This document shows positions 18,064-27,239 of a DNA stretch of 64,000 bases, piece by piece; the first letter of the stretch is position 1, and the number at the start of each line of letters is the position of its first letter. The notes under the pieces were generated by a model that was given only the letters and a program-made list of their open reading frames with translations, searched no databases and was not told the DNA's origin. Both the position numbers and the translations under genes were made by a program. Source of the DNA: Lachnospiraceae bacterium (GTDB lineage Bacteria; Bacillota; Clostridia; Lachnospirales; Lachnospiraceae); contig JAFWOE010000048.1 in assembly GCA_017509985.1 (NCBI GenBank), positions 62,001 through 126,000 on the forward strand. Reading direction: 5' to 3'.

Positions 18064-19137
18064 ATGAGTCGGAATGAAAACCGGTTTTTACAGTTTCTGA
18101 AAAAGAAAAATGTAGAGATTTCTGCAAAAAGATACGGGATCGATGCACTTGGAGCAATGGCCCAGGGGCTGTTTGCATCCCTGCTGATCGGCACGATCAT
18201 CGGTACGATCGGTGAACAGGGCGGCTGGCAGATCATTATCGATATCGGCGGATATGCGAAGGCTGCAGCCGGTCCTGCGATGGCCTGTGCGATCGCGTAC
18301 GCACTGCAGAGCCCTCCGCTGGTCCTGTTTTCCATGATCGCCGTCGGAGGAGCGGCTAATGCCCTCGGAGGAGCCGGAGGCCCCTTATCGGTCCTTGTAA
18401 TCGCGATCATTGCTTCGGAATGCGGGAAGATCGTTTCCAAGGAAACGAAAATAGATATTATTGTAACACCGGCAGTAACGATCATTATCGGTGTGCTGCT
18501 TTCCATGTGGTGGGCACCGGGGATCGGGGCGGCAGCAAGCTCACTGGGCAGAGCCATTATGTGGGCAACCGAACTCCAGCCATTCTGGATGGGCATCATT
18601 GTTTCGATCATTGTCGGCATTGCCCTTACACTGCCGATCAGCAGTGCAGCCATCTGCGCTGCGCTGGGACTGACCGGCCTTGCCGGAGGGGCAGCGGTAG
18701 CCGGATGCTGCGCACAGATGGTCGGTTTCGCGGTTATGAGCTTTAAGGAAAACCGCTGGGGCGGTCTTTTCGCCCAGGGTATCGGAACTTCCATGCTTCA
18801 GATGGGCAATATCGTACGCAATCCCCGGATCTGGATCCCGCCCATTGTTGCTTCCGCAATAACAGGGCCGCTGGCGACCTGCCTTTTCAAACTTCAGATG
18901 AACGGCGCTGCGATCGCTTCCGGAATGGGTACCTGCGGCCTGGTCGGCCAGATCGGAGTCTATACCGGATGGGTATCCGATGTTGCTGCCGGAACAAAGG
19001 CCGCGATCACATCTTTTGACTGGATCGGACTCCTTCTGATCTGCTTTATCCTTCCGGCTGTTTTAAGCTGGCTGATTTCGATCCCGCTCCGAAAGAACGG
19101 ATGGATCGGCGAAAATGATCTTAAACTGGACCTTTAA
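18064..19137 (+). CDS. PTS EIIC-like membrane protein
   Basis: 357 residues with about 9-10 hydrophobic segments rich in Gly and Ala, e.g. FASLLIGTIIGTIGEQGGWQ, GGAANALGGAGGP, and the ISSAAICAALGLTGLAGGAA region. This resembles the EIIC_2-type membrane proteins annotated as PTS transporter subunit IIC. No EIIA or EIIB gene is nearby and no phosphocysteine domain is fused, so sugar-phosphotransferase function is not supported by context. The TGAGACATG start region has only a weak GAGG upstream. Confidence 0.7.
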   Translation: MSRNENRFLQFLKKKNVEISAKRYGIDALGAMAQGLFASLLIGTIIGTIGEQGGWQIIIDIGGYAKAAAGPAMACAIAYALQSPPLVLFSMIAVGGAANALGGAGGPLSVLVIAIIASECGKIVSKETKIDIIVTPAVTIIIGVLLSMWWAPGIGAAASSLGRAIMWATELQPFWMGIIVSIIVGIALTLPISSAAICAALGLTGLAGGAAVAGCCAQMVGFAVMSFKENRWGGLFAQGIGTSMLQMGNIVRNPRIWIPPIVASAITGPLATCLFKLQMNGAAIASGMGTCGLVGQIGVYTGWVSDVAAGTKAAITSFDWIGLLLICFILPAVLSWLISIPLRKNGWIGENDLKLDL

Positions 19138-19157
19138 TCGCGAATAGGAGAATCAAA

Positions 19158-20648
19158 ATGAAAAAAATCGCTTTTGATAATGACAAGTATATCCAGATGC
19201 AGTCCGAAAGGATCCGGGAGAGGATCAATGATTTCGGCGGGAAACTGTATCTGGAGTTCGGCGGAAAACTGTTCGACGATTACCATGCTTCCCGTGTCCT
19301 CCCGGGCTTTAAGCCGGACAGCAAGCTGTCCATGCTCCTGCAGATCAAGGATCAGGTCGAAATCGTCGTTGCCGTGGGTTCGGAGGCGATTGAACAGAAC
19401 AAGGTCCGGGGCGATCTCGGCATTCCTTATGAATCCGAAGTTCTCCGCCTTATTGACGGTTTCCGCGGGATCGGCCTGTTTGTCGGAAGCGTTGTGCTGA
19501 CGATGTATCAGGATCAGGCAGCGGCCAAAGCGTTTGCGGCACGTCTTAAATCACTGAATATAAAAGTATATCATCATTATCCGATCGACGGGTATCCTCA
19601 TGATATTTCCCGTATTGTCAGCGATGAAGGCTATGGTAAAAATGAATATATTGAGACTGAAAGAGAACTGGTCGTTGTTACCGCTCCGGGGCCGGGAAGC
19701 GGCAAAATGGCTACCTGTCTGTCGCAGCTGTATCATGATTACCGGAAGGGCATCAAGTCCGGCTACGCGAAGTTTGAGACGTTCCCGATCTGGAACCTTC
19801 CGTTAAAGCATCCGGTCAATCTGGCGTATGAAGCGGCTACGGCGGACCTGGACGACGTGAACATGATCGATCCGTTCCATCTGGAAGCCTACGGAAAGAC
19901 GGCTGTCAATTATAACAGAGATGTTGAGATCTTCCCGGTCCTTTCGGCTATTATGGAAAAGATCATGGGATCCAGCCCATATAAATCTCCGACCGACATG
20001 GGTGTCAATATGGCAGGAAACTGCATTATCGACGATGAGGCTGCCTGTGAAGCATCCAGGCAGGAAATCATCCGGAGATATTACAGAGCGCTTATCGATA
20101 AAAGAAAAGGAGTCGACCCGGACAGGATCGATACGATCATTTATAAACTGGAACTGTTGATGAAGCAGGCCGGCGTCACGGACGAAGACCGGAAAGTCAT
20201 TCTGGCTGCCCGCCAGGTTGCGGAAGAGACCGGCAGACCGGCGGCTGCCATTGAACTGCCGGACGGAAGGATCGTTACAGGCAAGACCACCGACCTTATG
20301 GGATGCTGTTCGTCTGCACTGCTCAATGCGCTCAAGGCGCTCGGTCAGATCGCGGATGTCCATCTGATTTCGAGGAGCATTATCGAACCGATCACCCGGC
20401 TTAAAACGGAATCCTTCGGAAGCAAAAACCCGAGGATCCATTCAGATGAAATGCTCATAGCCTTATCCATGTGCGCTGTGACCGATCCGATAGCGGAACA
20501 GGCGCTGAATCAGCTCTCAAACCTCCGCGACTGTGAAATGCACTGTTCGGTCATTACAGCTTCCGTGGATGACCAGACGCTGAGGAAACTCGGACTCAGG
20601 ACGACCTGTGAGCCGCAGTATGAAGAATCCAAGCTGTATCATGTATAA
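19158..20648 (+). CDS. DUF1846 domain-containing protein
   Basis: 496 residues starting MKKIAFDNDKYIQMQSERI with FGGKLYLEFGGKLFDDYHASRVLPGF, an unmistakable DUF1846 opening. Further blocks are TAPGPGSGKMATCLSQ and PTDMGVNMAGNCI. The P-loop-like GPGSGK motif near residue 178 suggests a phosphate or nucleotide site. Function is not established for the family. It is a soluble protein 20 bases behind the EIIC-like gene with a GGAG ribosome site. Confidence 0.92.
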   Translation: MKKIAFDNDKYIQMQSERIRERINDFGGKLYLEFGGKLFDDYHASRVLPGFKPDSKLSMLLQIKDQVEIVVAVGSEAIEQNKVRGDLGIPYESEVLRLIDGFRGIGLFVGSVVLTMYQDQAAAKAFAARLKSLNIKVYHHYPIDGYPHDISRIVSDEGYGKNEYIETERELVVVTAPGPGSGKMATCLSQLYHDYRKGIKSGYAKFETFPIWNLPLKHPVNLAYEAATADLDDVNMIDPFHLEAYGKTAVNYNRDVEIFPVLSAIMEKIMGSSPYKSPTDMGVNMAGNCIIDDEAACEASRQEIIRRYYRALIDKRKGVDPDRIDTIIYKLELLMKQAGVTDEDRKVILAARQVAEETGRPAAAIELPDGRIVTGKTTDLMGCCSSALLNALKALGQIADVHLISRSIIEPITRLKTESFGSKNPRIHSDEMLIALSMCAVTDPIAEQALNQLSNLRDCEMHCSVITASVDDQTLRKLGLRTTCEPQYEESKLYHV

Positions 20649-20651
20649 AAA

Positions 20652-23009
20652 ATGAAAGATCTTAAAATCTCTGTAAGAAGTCTCGTTGAATTTATCCTCA
20701 GGTCCGGAGATATAAAAAGCGGCGGAATGCTTTCCTCCAAAGAAGCCATGCTTGCGGGAGGAAGAGTCCACAGAAAACTCCAGAGATCGATGGGCAGTAC
20801 CTACAGGGCAGAAGTTCCGCTTTCGTATACGAAAGAGTATGACGGTTTTTCGCTGACGGTCGAAGGCAGGGCAGACGGTATTTATAAAGCCCGCGGCAGG
20901 GATATCATCGACGAGATCAAGGGAACATACAGTGAACTGGATAAAATGACTGAGCCTGTACCGGTACATCTGGCACAGGCTTGTTGTTATGCGTATATGT
21001 TCGCTGTCGATCATCAAAAAGATAAAATGAAAGTGCAGGTACGCTACTGCAGCCTGATCACGGACCGGATCAAGAAATTCAGTTTTGATTATACGGCAGA
21101 AGAGCTGAAGGAATTCTTTGAAAATTTGCTTTCCCGGTATTATCGTTTTGCAAGGCATCTGGCTTCCTGGGATGAGATCCGTAATTCCAGCATAGACGGA
21201 CTGGAGTTTCCTTTTGAATACCGGAAAGGGCAGCAGGAGATGACTTCCGATGTCTACCGTGCGATATTGCGTGAAACGCAGCTGTTTGTTCAGGCGGCTA
21301 CGGGAACGGGAAAGACCATGTCTGTTGTCTTCCCGTCTGTCCATGCGCTTTCCGCCGGATTGACCGACCGCATCTTTTATCTTACAGCACGGACGATGAC
21401 CGGGCTTGCACCGGCCGAAGCGCTGAATATCCTGAGGGAAAAAGGGGTACGGATCAAAAGCGTTTCAATGACAGCAAAGGAAAAACTCTGTCCCTGCGAA
21501 GAGGTGCGATGCGACGCTGCGTTCTGTGAGCGTGCCAAGGGTCATTTTGACCGTATCAATGATATTCTTTATGAAATCCTGATATCGAATGATGCTTTCG
21601 CAAGGGAACTGATTCTGAAAGCGGCTGAGGAAGCGGATGTCTGCCCTTATGAACTTCAATTGGATCTGGCCGACTTCTGTGATATCATGATCGGCGATTA
21701 CAACTATGCTTTCGACCCGGAGGCACGGCTGAAAAGATTCTTTGCCTCCGGAAATTCTCATGGCAGTGCCGTTTTTCTGATCGACGAAGCACATAACCTT
21801 GTGGGACGCGCCAGCGAAATGTTCAGCGCGGAGCTTCGAAGAGAAGATATTCTTACAGCCAGAAGAGCGTCAAAAGAAAAGAACACGAAGCTCTATAAAG
21901 CACTGACAAAATGCAATTCGCTGCTTCTGGAAATGAAAAAGCAGCGAACCGGAAGCAGCCCCGAAAAGATCCCGTTGGACGAACGCCTGGTACTTGCTTT
22001 GTTATCAGCTGCTTCCGCGTTTGAGGAGCTCTTTCAGAACAGCGAGAACGAGGAGCTGAAGAAGGATCTGCTGCCGTATTATTTTACAATACGGCATTTC
22101 CTGACCATCGCGGAACTCTATGATGAGAATTATTTCTTTTATGCGCAAGCCCCTTCCGAACGTTCCTTTCTCGTTAAGCTCTACTGTGTTGATCCGAGTT
22201 CACAGATTCAGAAGGTGATCGATCTCGGCCGCGCATCGATCCTTTTTTCCGCGACCCTGCTTCCCATCCATTATTATCAGAAGCTGCTGTCTGCGCAGGA
22301 AAAATATGCACGGTATGTTTCCTCGCCTTTTGATAAAAGCAACCGCCTTCTGCTCAACGGAACAGATGTCAGCAGTAAATATTCTCTGCGCGGTCCCGAT
22401 ATGTATCGACGGATCGCAGAATACCTGCGGATTCTGACCTGCGGGAAGCACGGCCGCTATATGGCTTATTTTCCTTCTTACAGCATGATGAAATCCGTTT
22501 ATGAATCTTTTCAGGAATGCAAGCCGGAAAGCCTTGAAACGATCCTGCAGGATCAGGGGATGAATGAGCCGGAAAGAGAAGCGTTCCTAAATGAATTTTC
22601 TGTCGAAGGCCGCTGGCTGCTTGGCTTTGGCGTACTCGGAGGGATCTTTTCCGAAGGGATCGACCTCACCGGTGATCAGCTGATCGGTGCAGCGGTTATC
22701 GGGACCGGAATACCCATGATCACAGATGAAAGAGATATGCTGAAAGAACATTATAATGAAAAAGGAATCGACGGGTTCGATTATGCCTATAAATATCCGG
22801 GATTCAACAAGGTGCTTCAGGCGGCGGGAAGAGTGATCCGGACGGCTTCCGACAAAGGAGTGATCCTGCTGCTGGATGATCGTTTTGCTCAGAGCGGATA
22901 CAAAAAAATATACCCGAAAGAGTGGGAGGATCTTAAAACCTGTACCCTGGGTTCCGCAGAACGGATGATCACAGATTTCTGGACAAATTCCGATAAAGAT
23001 GGGATTTGA
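20652..23009 (+). CDS. RecB-type nuclease fused to XPD/DinG-like Fe-S helicase
   Basis: 785 residues. The N-terminal ~170 residues carry a PD-(D/E)XK nuclease of RecB type: His40 (GGRVHRKL), Asp75 (GRADG), Glu88-x-Lys90 (DEIKG) and Gln109-x3-Tyr113. Then comes a superfamily 2 helicase: Walker A ATGTGKT (216-222), a cysteine set that could hold a 4Fe-4S cluster (C280, C282, C287, C292, possibly C331), DEAH at about 378-381, and a C-terminal motor with GFGVLGGIFSEGID and QAAGRVIRT. Substrate probably structured or damaged DNA (inference). ATG 20652 has no strong ribosome site; the stop overlaps the rny -35 element. Confidence 0.88.
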   Translation: MKDLKISVRSLVEFILRSGDIKSGGMLSSKEAMLAGGRVHRKLQRSMGSTYRAEVPLSYTKEYDGFSLTVEGRADGIYKARGRDIIDEIKGTYSELDKMTEPVPVHLAQACCYAYMFAVDHQKDKMKVQVRYCSLITDRIKKFSFDYTAEELKEFFENLLSRYYRFARHLASWDEIRNSSIDGLEFPFEYRKGQQEMTSDVYRAILRETQLFVQAATGTGKTMSVVFPSVHALSAGLTDRIFYLTARTMTGLAPAEALNILREKGVRIKSVSMTAKEKLCPCEEVRCDAAFCERAKGHFDRINDILYEILISNDAFARELILKAAEEADVCPYELQLDLADFCDIMIGDYNYAFDPEARLKRFFASGNSHGSAVFLIDEAHNLVGRASEMFSAELRREDILTARRASKEKNTKLYKALTKCNSLLLEMKKQRTGSSPEKIPLDERLVLALLSAASAFEELFQNSENEELKKDLLPYYFTIRHFLTIAELYDENYFFYAQAPSERSFLVKLYCVDPSSQIQKVIDLGRASILFSATLLPIHYYQKLLSAQEKYARYVSSPFDKSNRLLLNGTDVSSKYSLRGPDMYRRIAEYLRILTCGKHGRYMAYFPSYSMMKSVYESFQECKPESLETILQDQGMNEPEREAFLNEFSVEGRWLLGFGVLGGIFSEGIDLTGDQLIGAAVIGTGIPMITDERDMLKEHYNEKGIDGFDYAYKYPGFNKVLQAAGRVIRTASDKGVILLLDDRFAQSGYKKIYPKEWEDLKTCTLGSAERMITDFWTNSDKDGI

Positions 23010-23034
23010 CAAATCAATAAAAAAAATATAATAT
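23006..23034 (+). promoter_or_regulatory. Promoter of rny
   Basis: TTGACA at 23006-23011 (containing the helicase TGA stop), a 17 bp A-rich spacer and TAATAT at 23029-23034. Close to consensus. Confidence 0.85.
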
Positions 23035-23113
23035 ATTTTAGAGTATGCACACAGTCATGCTTTTCTTATTTTGCACTTAGAAAATTAAATAATATTAAGG
23101 AGGGACTCCTGTA

Positions 23114-24676
23114 ATGGATGTGACAACTTTAATTGTTGCGATCGTTGCAGTTTTAGTTACCGCACTTATTGCAGTTCCGGTCACCAGCAAGGTTACCAAA
23201 GCCCGCAAGGAGGCCAGAGATGCCGAAACAATCGGTTCCGCGGAAGTTAAGGCCAGAAGTATCGTGGACGACGCGATAAAGACAGCCGAAGCGAAGAAAA
23301 GAGAAGCTCTTCTGGAAGCAAAAGAGGAAAACCTCAAGCTTAAGAATGAGCAGGAACGTGAGATCCGTGATCGCAGAAACGAACTGCAGAAGTACGAAAG
23401 GCGTGTTTTATCCAAGGAAGAAGCTGCGGATAAAAAGGCTGAGAATCTGGAACGCAAAGAACATGAACTGAACAACAGAGAGAACGAGATCAAAAAGAAA
23501 GAAAAGAAAGTCAACGAAATGCATGAACAGGAGATCAGGCAGCTGGAAAGTATTTCAGGGCTGACCTCCGAACAGGCAAAGGATTTTCTGTTAAGATCTG
23601 TTGAAGATGAAGTAAGAACTGATACCGCAAAACTTTACAGAGAGCTTGAAGCGCAGGCCAGAGAAGAAGCCGGCAAAAAAGCAAAGGATTATGTGGTTAC
23701 GGCAATTCAGAAATGTGCCGTCGATCACGTAGCTGAATCTACGATTTCCGTAGTACAGCTTCCGGGGGATGAAATGAAAGGCCGTATTATCGGCCGTGAG
23801 GGGCGCAATATCAGAACATTGGAGACACTCACCGGAGTCGATCTTATAATCGATGACACACCCGAAGCAGTTGTCTTATCATCTTTTGATCCGGTGCGCA
23901 GAGAAGTAGCCAGGATCGCACTGGAAAAACTGATCGTAGACGGACGTATTCATCCGGCCAGAATCGAAGAAACGGTCGAAAAAGCCAAAAATGAAGTTGA
24001 TAATATCATTCGTGAAGCCGGGGAATCCGCGGCACTGGAAGTAGGCGTTCATGGTATTCATCCTGAACTGATCAAACTTCTGGGAAGAATGAAGTACCGC
24101 TTCAGCTACGGTCAGAATGCTCTTAAGCATTCGATTGAAGTCGCTCAGCTTTCAGGACTGCTGGCAGCTGAGGTCGGTCTTGACACGCGTGTTGCGAAGC
24201 GTGCGGGACTGTTGCATGATATCGGAAAATCCATTGATCACGAAGTGGAAGGCTCGCACATTCAGATCGGTGCAGACCTTTGTAAAAAATACAAGGAATC
24301 CAATATCGTGATCAATGCAGTGGAAGCACATCATGGGGATGTGGAACCGCAGACTCTCATTGCCTGCATCGTACAGGCAGCGGATGCGATATCCGCCGCA
24401 CGTCCCGGTGCAAGAAGAGAGACTCTTGAGACATATACCAAGAGACTTACACAGCTCGAGGAGATCACGAACTCCTATAAGGGCGTAGAAAAATCATTTG
24501 CCGTTCAGGCCGGAAGAGAAGTGCGCATCATGGTCATTCCGGAGCAGATCAGCGACGCGGATATGGTGCTTATGGCACGCGACGTCTCAAAACAGATTGA
24601 AGATGAGATGGAATATCCCGGTCAGATCAAGGTCAGTGTTATTCGTGAAAGCCGGGTCACCGACTATGCAAAATAA
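23114..24676 (+). CDS. rny: Ribonuclease Y
   Basis: Membrane-anchored endoribonuclease that starts mRNA decay in Firmicutes. 520 residues: N-terminal membrane helix (3-24), a long charged coiled coil to about 150, a KH domain with [20 protein letters not shown], and an HD domain with [13 protein letters not shown] (His368/Asp369). C-terminus as in the family. ATG 23114 follows AAGGAGGG. A terminator follows immediately, so it is probably a single-gene unit. Confidence 0.98.
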   Translation: MDVTTLIVAIVAVLVTALIAVPVTSKVTKARKEARDAETIGSAEVKARSIVDDAIKTAEAKKREALLEAKEENLKLKNEQEREIRDRRNELQKYERRVLSKEEAADKKAENLERKEHELNNRENEIKKKEKKVNEMHEQEIRQLESISGLTSEQAKDFLLRSVEDEVRTDTAKLYRELEAQAREEAGKKAKDYVVTAIQKCAVDHVAESTISVVQLPGDEMKGRIIGREGRNIRTLETLTGVDLIIDDTPEAVVLSSFDPVRREVARIALEKLIVDGRIHPARIEETVEKAKNEVDNIIREAGESAALEVGVHGIHPELIKLLGRMKYRFSYGQNALKHSIEVAQLSGLLAAEVGLDTRVAKRAGLLHDIGKSIDHEVEGSHIQIGADLCKKYKESNIVINAVEAHHGDVEPQTLIACIVQAADAISAARPGARRETLETYTKRLTQLEEITNSYKGVEKSFAVQAGREVRIMVIPEQISDADMVLMARDVSKQIEDEMEYPGQIKVSVIRESRVTDYAK

Positions 24677-24681
24677 GGGAA

Positions 24682-24715
24682 AAGAAGCGGATATTAATCA
24701 TCCGCTTCTTTTTTT
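24682..24715 (+). terminator. Bidirectional terminator between rny and tRNA-Gly
   Basis: AAGAAGCGGAT (24682-24692) pairs with ATCCGCTTCTT (24700-24710), a 7-base loop, then five more T. A-rich sequence before the stem gives a T tract on the minus strand, so it can also stop the tRNA transcript. Confidence 0.9.
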
Positions 24716-24727
24716 GACAAAAGAAAA

Positions 24728-24799
24728 AGCGCGAGACGGGATTCGAACCCGCGACCCCAACCTTGGCAAGGTTGTACTCCACCCCTGAGCCACTCGCGC
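24728..24799 (-). tRNA. tRNA-Gly (anticodon GCC)
   Basis: The minus strand folds as a full cloverleaf: 7 bp acceptor GCGCGAG/CTCGCGC, anticodon arm CAACC-TTGCCAA-GGTTG giving anticodon GCC, and T arm GCGGG-TTCGAAT-CCCGT. The discriminator base is U, and no CCA is encoded. It has its own promoter and shares the terminator with rny. Confidence 0.96.
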
Positions 24800-24822
24800 A
24801 TGTGTCTTTCGACAGCGAAAAT

Positions 24823-24852
24823 ATAGTACTACAATCAAATCGATTTTGTCAA
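24823..24852 (-). promoter_or_regulatory. Promoter of tRNA-Gly
   Basis: On the minus strand TTGACA (24847-24852) and TACTAT (24823-24828) are separated by 18 bp, about 24 bases upstream of the tRNA 5' end. Confidence 0.75.
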
Positions 24853-24896
24853 CAGGTAATTTGGATTTTATCAAAGTTCGTTCTTTTAACTTTTAC

Positions 24897-24925
24897 TTGT
24901 TCACTATTGTAAAAAGGGTTATAAT
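24897..24925 (+). promoter_or_regulatory. Promoter of the foldase-like lipoprotein gene
   Basis: TTGTTC at 24897-24902, a 17 bp spacer and a perfect TATAAT at 24920-24925; the gene starts at 24981. Confidence 0.8.
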
Positions 24926-24980
24926 AATTCAATTGAGCGCGGGCTCATATACTTTTTTCACATTACGGAGGAAATTAATA

Positions 24981-26120
24981 ATGAATTTCAGAAAAAGTGC
25001 GGCTGTGATCCTTGCAGTACTGATGACTGCAATAATGATCGCGGGCTGCGGAAAAGTTAATTCTGCAGATGCTGCTCTTGTGATTAACGGTGAAACGATC
25101 AATGCAGGAACAGCCAGCACATATCTTCGATATCAGCAGGCTGCAACCAATACAATGATGAAATATTACGGTCTGATCGATGAGGAAACAGCTTACTGGG
25201 ACAATCCGGCTCAGGGTGATGTATCGGATACGTCCTCAACTTCGGCGCAGAGCAGCAAGACCTATGGCGAGTCTTTCCGTGATGATGTTCGGGACAGCAT
25301 TGTAAATATGGCGGTGATCCGTCAGCATGCGGATGAATTCGGCTTCTCTCTTTCCGAAGAACAGAAACAGAAGATCACCGAAACCGCTGCACAGTTCATC
25401 AGTGACAACGGGTCTGTTGCAAACTGGATCGGCGCAGATCAGCAAAGCGTTGAAAACATGCTTTCCCTGATTGCCCACCAGCTGCTTATGAGGGACCTGA
25501 TCATCGCTGATACGGACCGTGAAGTTTCGGACGAAGAAGCCGCCCAGTCTACAATTGTCTATGCAAGGCTTTCCCGTACGACTCCTGCGGATTATGAAGG
25601 AACGGACGAAGAATATGCCGAAGAAGCCAGGAGCAATGTGGAAGAACTGATTTCCCGCCTGACGTCCGGATCCGAAGATCAGGCCGCTGAGGATCCTGCT
25701 GCTGAAAATCAGGAGGACAGTGCTGCAGCGGATACGGATACCGAAGAAGTATCCGATACGGATGCTGTTTCTGCTATTGCGACGGAGATCAATGAATCTT
25801 TCTCTGTTTCTTCCGCATCATTCGGCGACGATGACACGATCCTGGACGATGCCGTGAAAGAAGCCGCAAAGACACTGGCAGACGGAGAAACGTATGCATC
25901 CGTTATCGAGACAGAAGATTATCTTTATGCGGTTAAAATGATTCAGGTTTTTGACGCTGCGGCATCCGATGCACACAGACTGAGCATCATTTCTTCACGC
26001 GAGAATGAAAACTACAACAATAAAGTGGACGCTTGGGTCGCAGAAGCTCAGGTAACTGAAGAAAAGGCCTGGACACAGCTTAAAGTAACCAATAAGGAAA
26101 ATTATGTTGCCGCGGAATAA
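24981..26120 (+). CDS. Foldase-like (SurA/PrsA-type) lipoprotein
   Basis: 379 residues. The signal peptide ends in a lipobox IAGC near residue 23, so the protein is predicted to be lipid-anchored outside the membrane. Residues about 30-180 are helical and resemble the SurA/PrsA N-domain (ALVINGETINAG start, LSEEQKQKITE). The C-terminal half could be a divergent parvulin domain, but the usual QxxS/F catalytic blocks are not clear. It is interrupted by an acidic low-complexity insert (SEDQAAEDPAAENQEDSAAA). The start with GAGGAAATT ahead is preferred over the longer frame from 24846. lgt, which lipidates such proteins, is next. Confidence 0.75.
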   Translation: MNFRKSAAVILAVLMTAIMIAGCGKVNSADAALVINGETINAGTASTYLRYQQAATNTMMKYYGLIDEETAYWDNPAQGDVSDTSSTSAQSSKTYGESFRDDVRDSIVNMAVIRQHADEFGFSLSEEQKQKITETAAQFISDNGSVANWIGADQQSVENMLSLIAHQLLMRDLIIADTDREVSDEEAAQSTIVYARLSRTTPADYEGTDEEYAEEARSNVEELISRLTSGSEDQAAEDPAAENQEDSAAADTDTEEVSDTDAVSAIATEINESFSVSSASFGDDDTILDDAVKEAAKTLADGETYASVIETEDYLYAVKMIQVFDAAASDAHRLSIISSRENENYNNKVDAWVAEAQVTEEKAWTQLKVTNKENYVAAE

Positions 26121-26218
26121 ACTTTTATAGAAACAATTCCGGCAAGGACCTGCAGCAGAATATTCCGGCAGGTTCCGTACAATAGAGATCCCGGGTTTCT
26201 TTCGGGGGTTCAAAGGAT

Positions 26219-27235
26219 ATGCATAACGAATTATTTACAATCGGACAGTTTACGGTCTACGGATACGGACTGATGACAGCCATCGGCATCGTCGCTGCGT
26301 ATTTCCTGATGGAATATCTTGCCAAAAAAAGAGGACTGGATAAAGAACGGGTTTTCTGGATCATTATCTGGTGTCTTGTTTTCGGCTATATCGGTTCCAA
26401 GATCCTTTATCTGATCACGATCCTTCCGTCGATCATTGCTGATCCTTCCCTCATATTCCGTTCACTTCGTGACGGCTGGGTCATGTACGGAGGACTGCTC
26501 GGCGGAATTCTGGGCGGCCACCTTTACTGCCGTTATAAAAAGATCAATGCCTGGGCCTATTTTGATATCGGTCTTGCCGGCGTCGCGCTGGCACAGGGCT
26601 TTGGACGGATCGGCTGCTTTCTGGCCGGCTGCTGCTACGGCGCACAAACCGACAGCTCTTTCTGCATTGTTTTTAAGAATTCGGAATTCGCACCGAATAA
26701 TGTACCGCTTATTCCGACACAGCTTATAATGAGCGCAGGGGATTTTCTGCTTTTTGCATTTCTTTTGCTGTATCTGCACCGCAAAAAAAGAGACGGTGTT
26801 GTCACCGGTGCCTATCTTACCCTGTACAGCCTCGGACGCTTTGCTGTTGAATTCTTCCGCGGCGATGTTCTCAGAGGTTCGGTCGGTCCGCTTTCGACAT
26901 CTCAGTTTATAGCTATTTTTGTCGCAGTCTTCGGCATAATCGTCTGGATCTTAAGAGCCCGATCAAAAGAGCCTCTCTATGTATATGAACCGGTAAAAGA
27001 AGATACAGATGCAGCCGATGTGGAAGAATCTTCTGAAGAAAGCATCGCAGAGCCCTCTGAAAACGAAGGAGGTGTACCTGTATCTGCACCTGAGGAAGAT
27101 TTCGCTGAAGATATTACGGATGCAGCTGCAGAAAGTACTGCAGAAGAGTCTGAAATACACGCGGAAGAGAATTCTGAAGAGGTCGTAAAAAACGCAGCCG
27201 AAGAAGAGCTTCCGGCCGAAAAACAGGATCTTTGA
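26219..27235 (+). CDS. lgt: Prolipoprotein diacylglyceryl transferase
   Basis: Transfers diacylglycerol to the lipobox cysteine. 338 residues with about seven membrane helices, the family block GFGRIGCFLAGCCYG, and conserved YGGLLGG and GRFAVEFFRGD. The core ends near residue 255; the remaining ~80 residues are a strongly acidic Glu/Ala-rich tail that most Lgt proteins lack. The gene sits right behind a lipoprotein gene. Confidence 0.97.
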   Translation: MHNELFTIGQFTVYGYGLMTAIGIVAAYFLMEYLAKKRGLDKERVFWIIIWCLVFGYIGSKILYLITILPSIIADPSLIFRSLRDGWVMYGGLLGGILGGHLYCRYKKINAWAYFDIGLAGVALAQGFGRIGCFLAGCCYGAQTDSSFCIVFKNSEFAPNNVPLIPTQLIMSAGDFLLFAFLLLYLHRKKRDGVVTGAYLTLYSLGRFAVEFFRGDVLRGSVGPLSTSQFIAIFVAVFGIIVWILRARSKEPLYVYEPVKEDTDAADVEESSEESIAEPSENEGGVPVSAPEEDFAEDITDAAAESTAEESEIHAEENSEEVVKNAAEEELPAEKQDL

Positions 27236-27239
27236 TCAC

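Noticed and set aside
18064..19137. Complete phosphotransferase transporter
   Set aside because: No EIIA, EIIB or HPr-linked gene lies nearby; only a membrane subunit-like protein is present.
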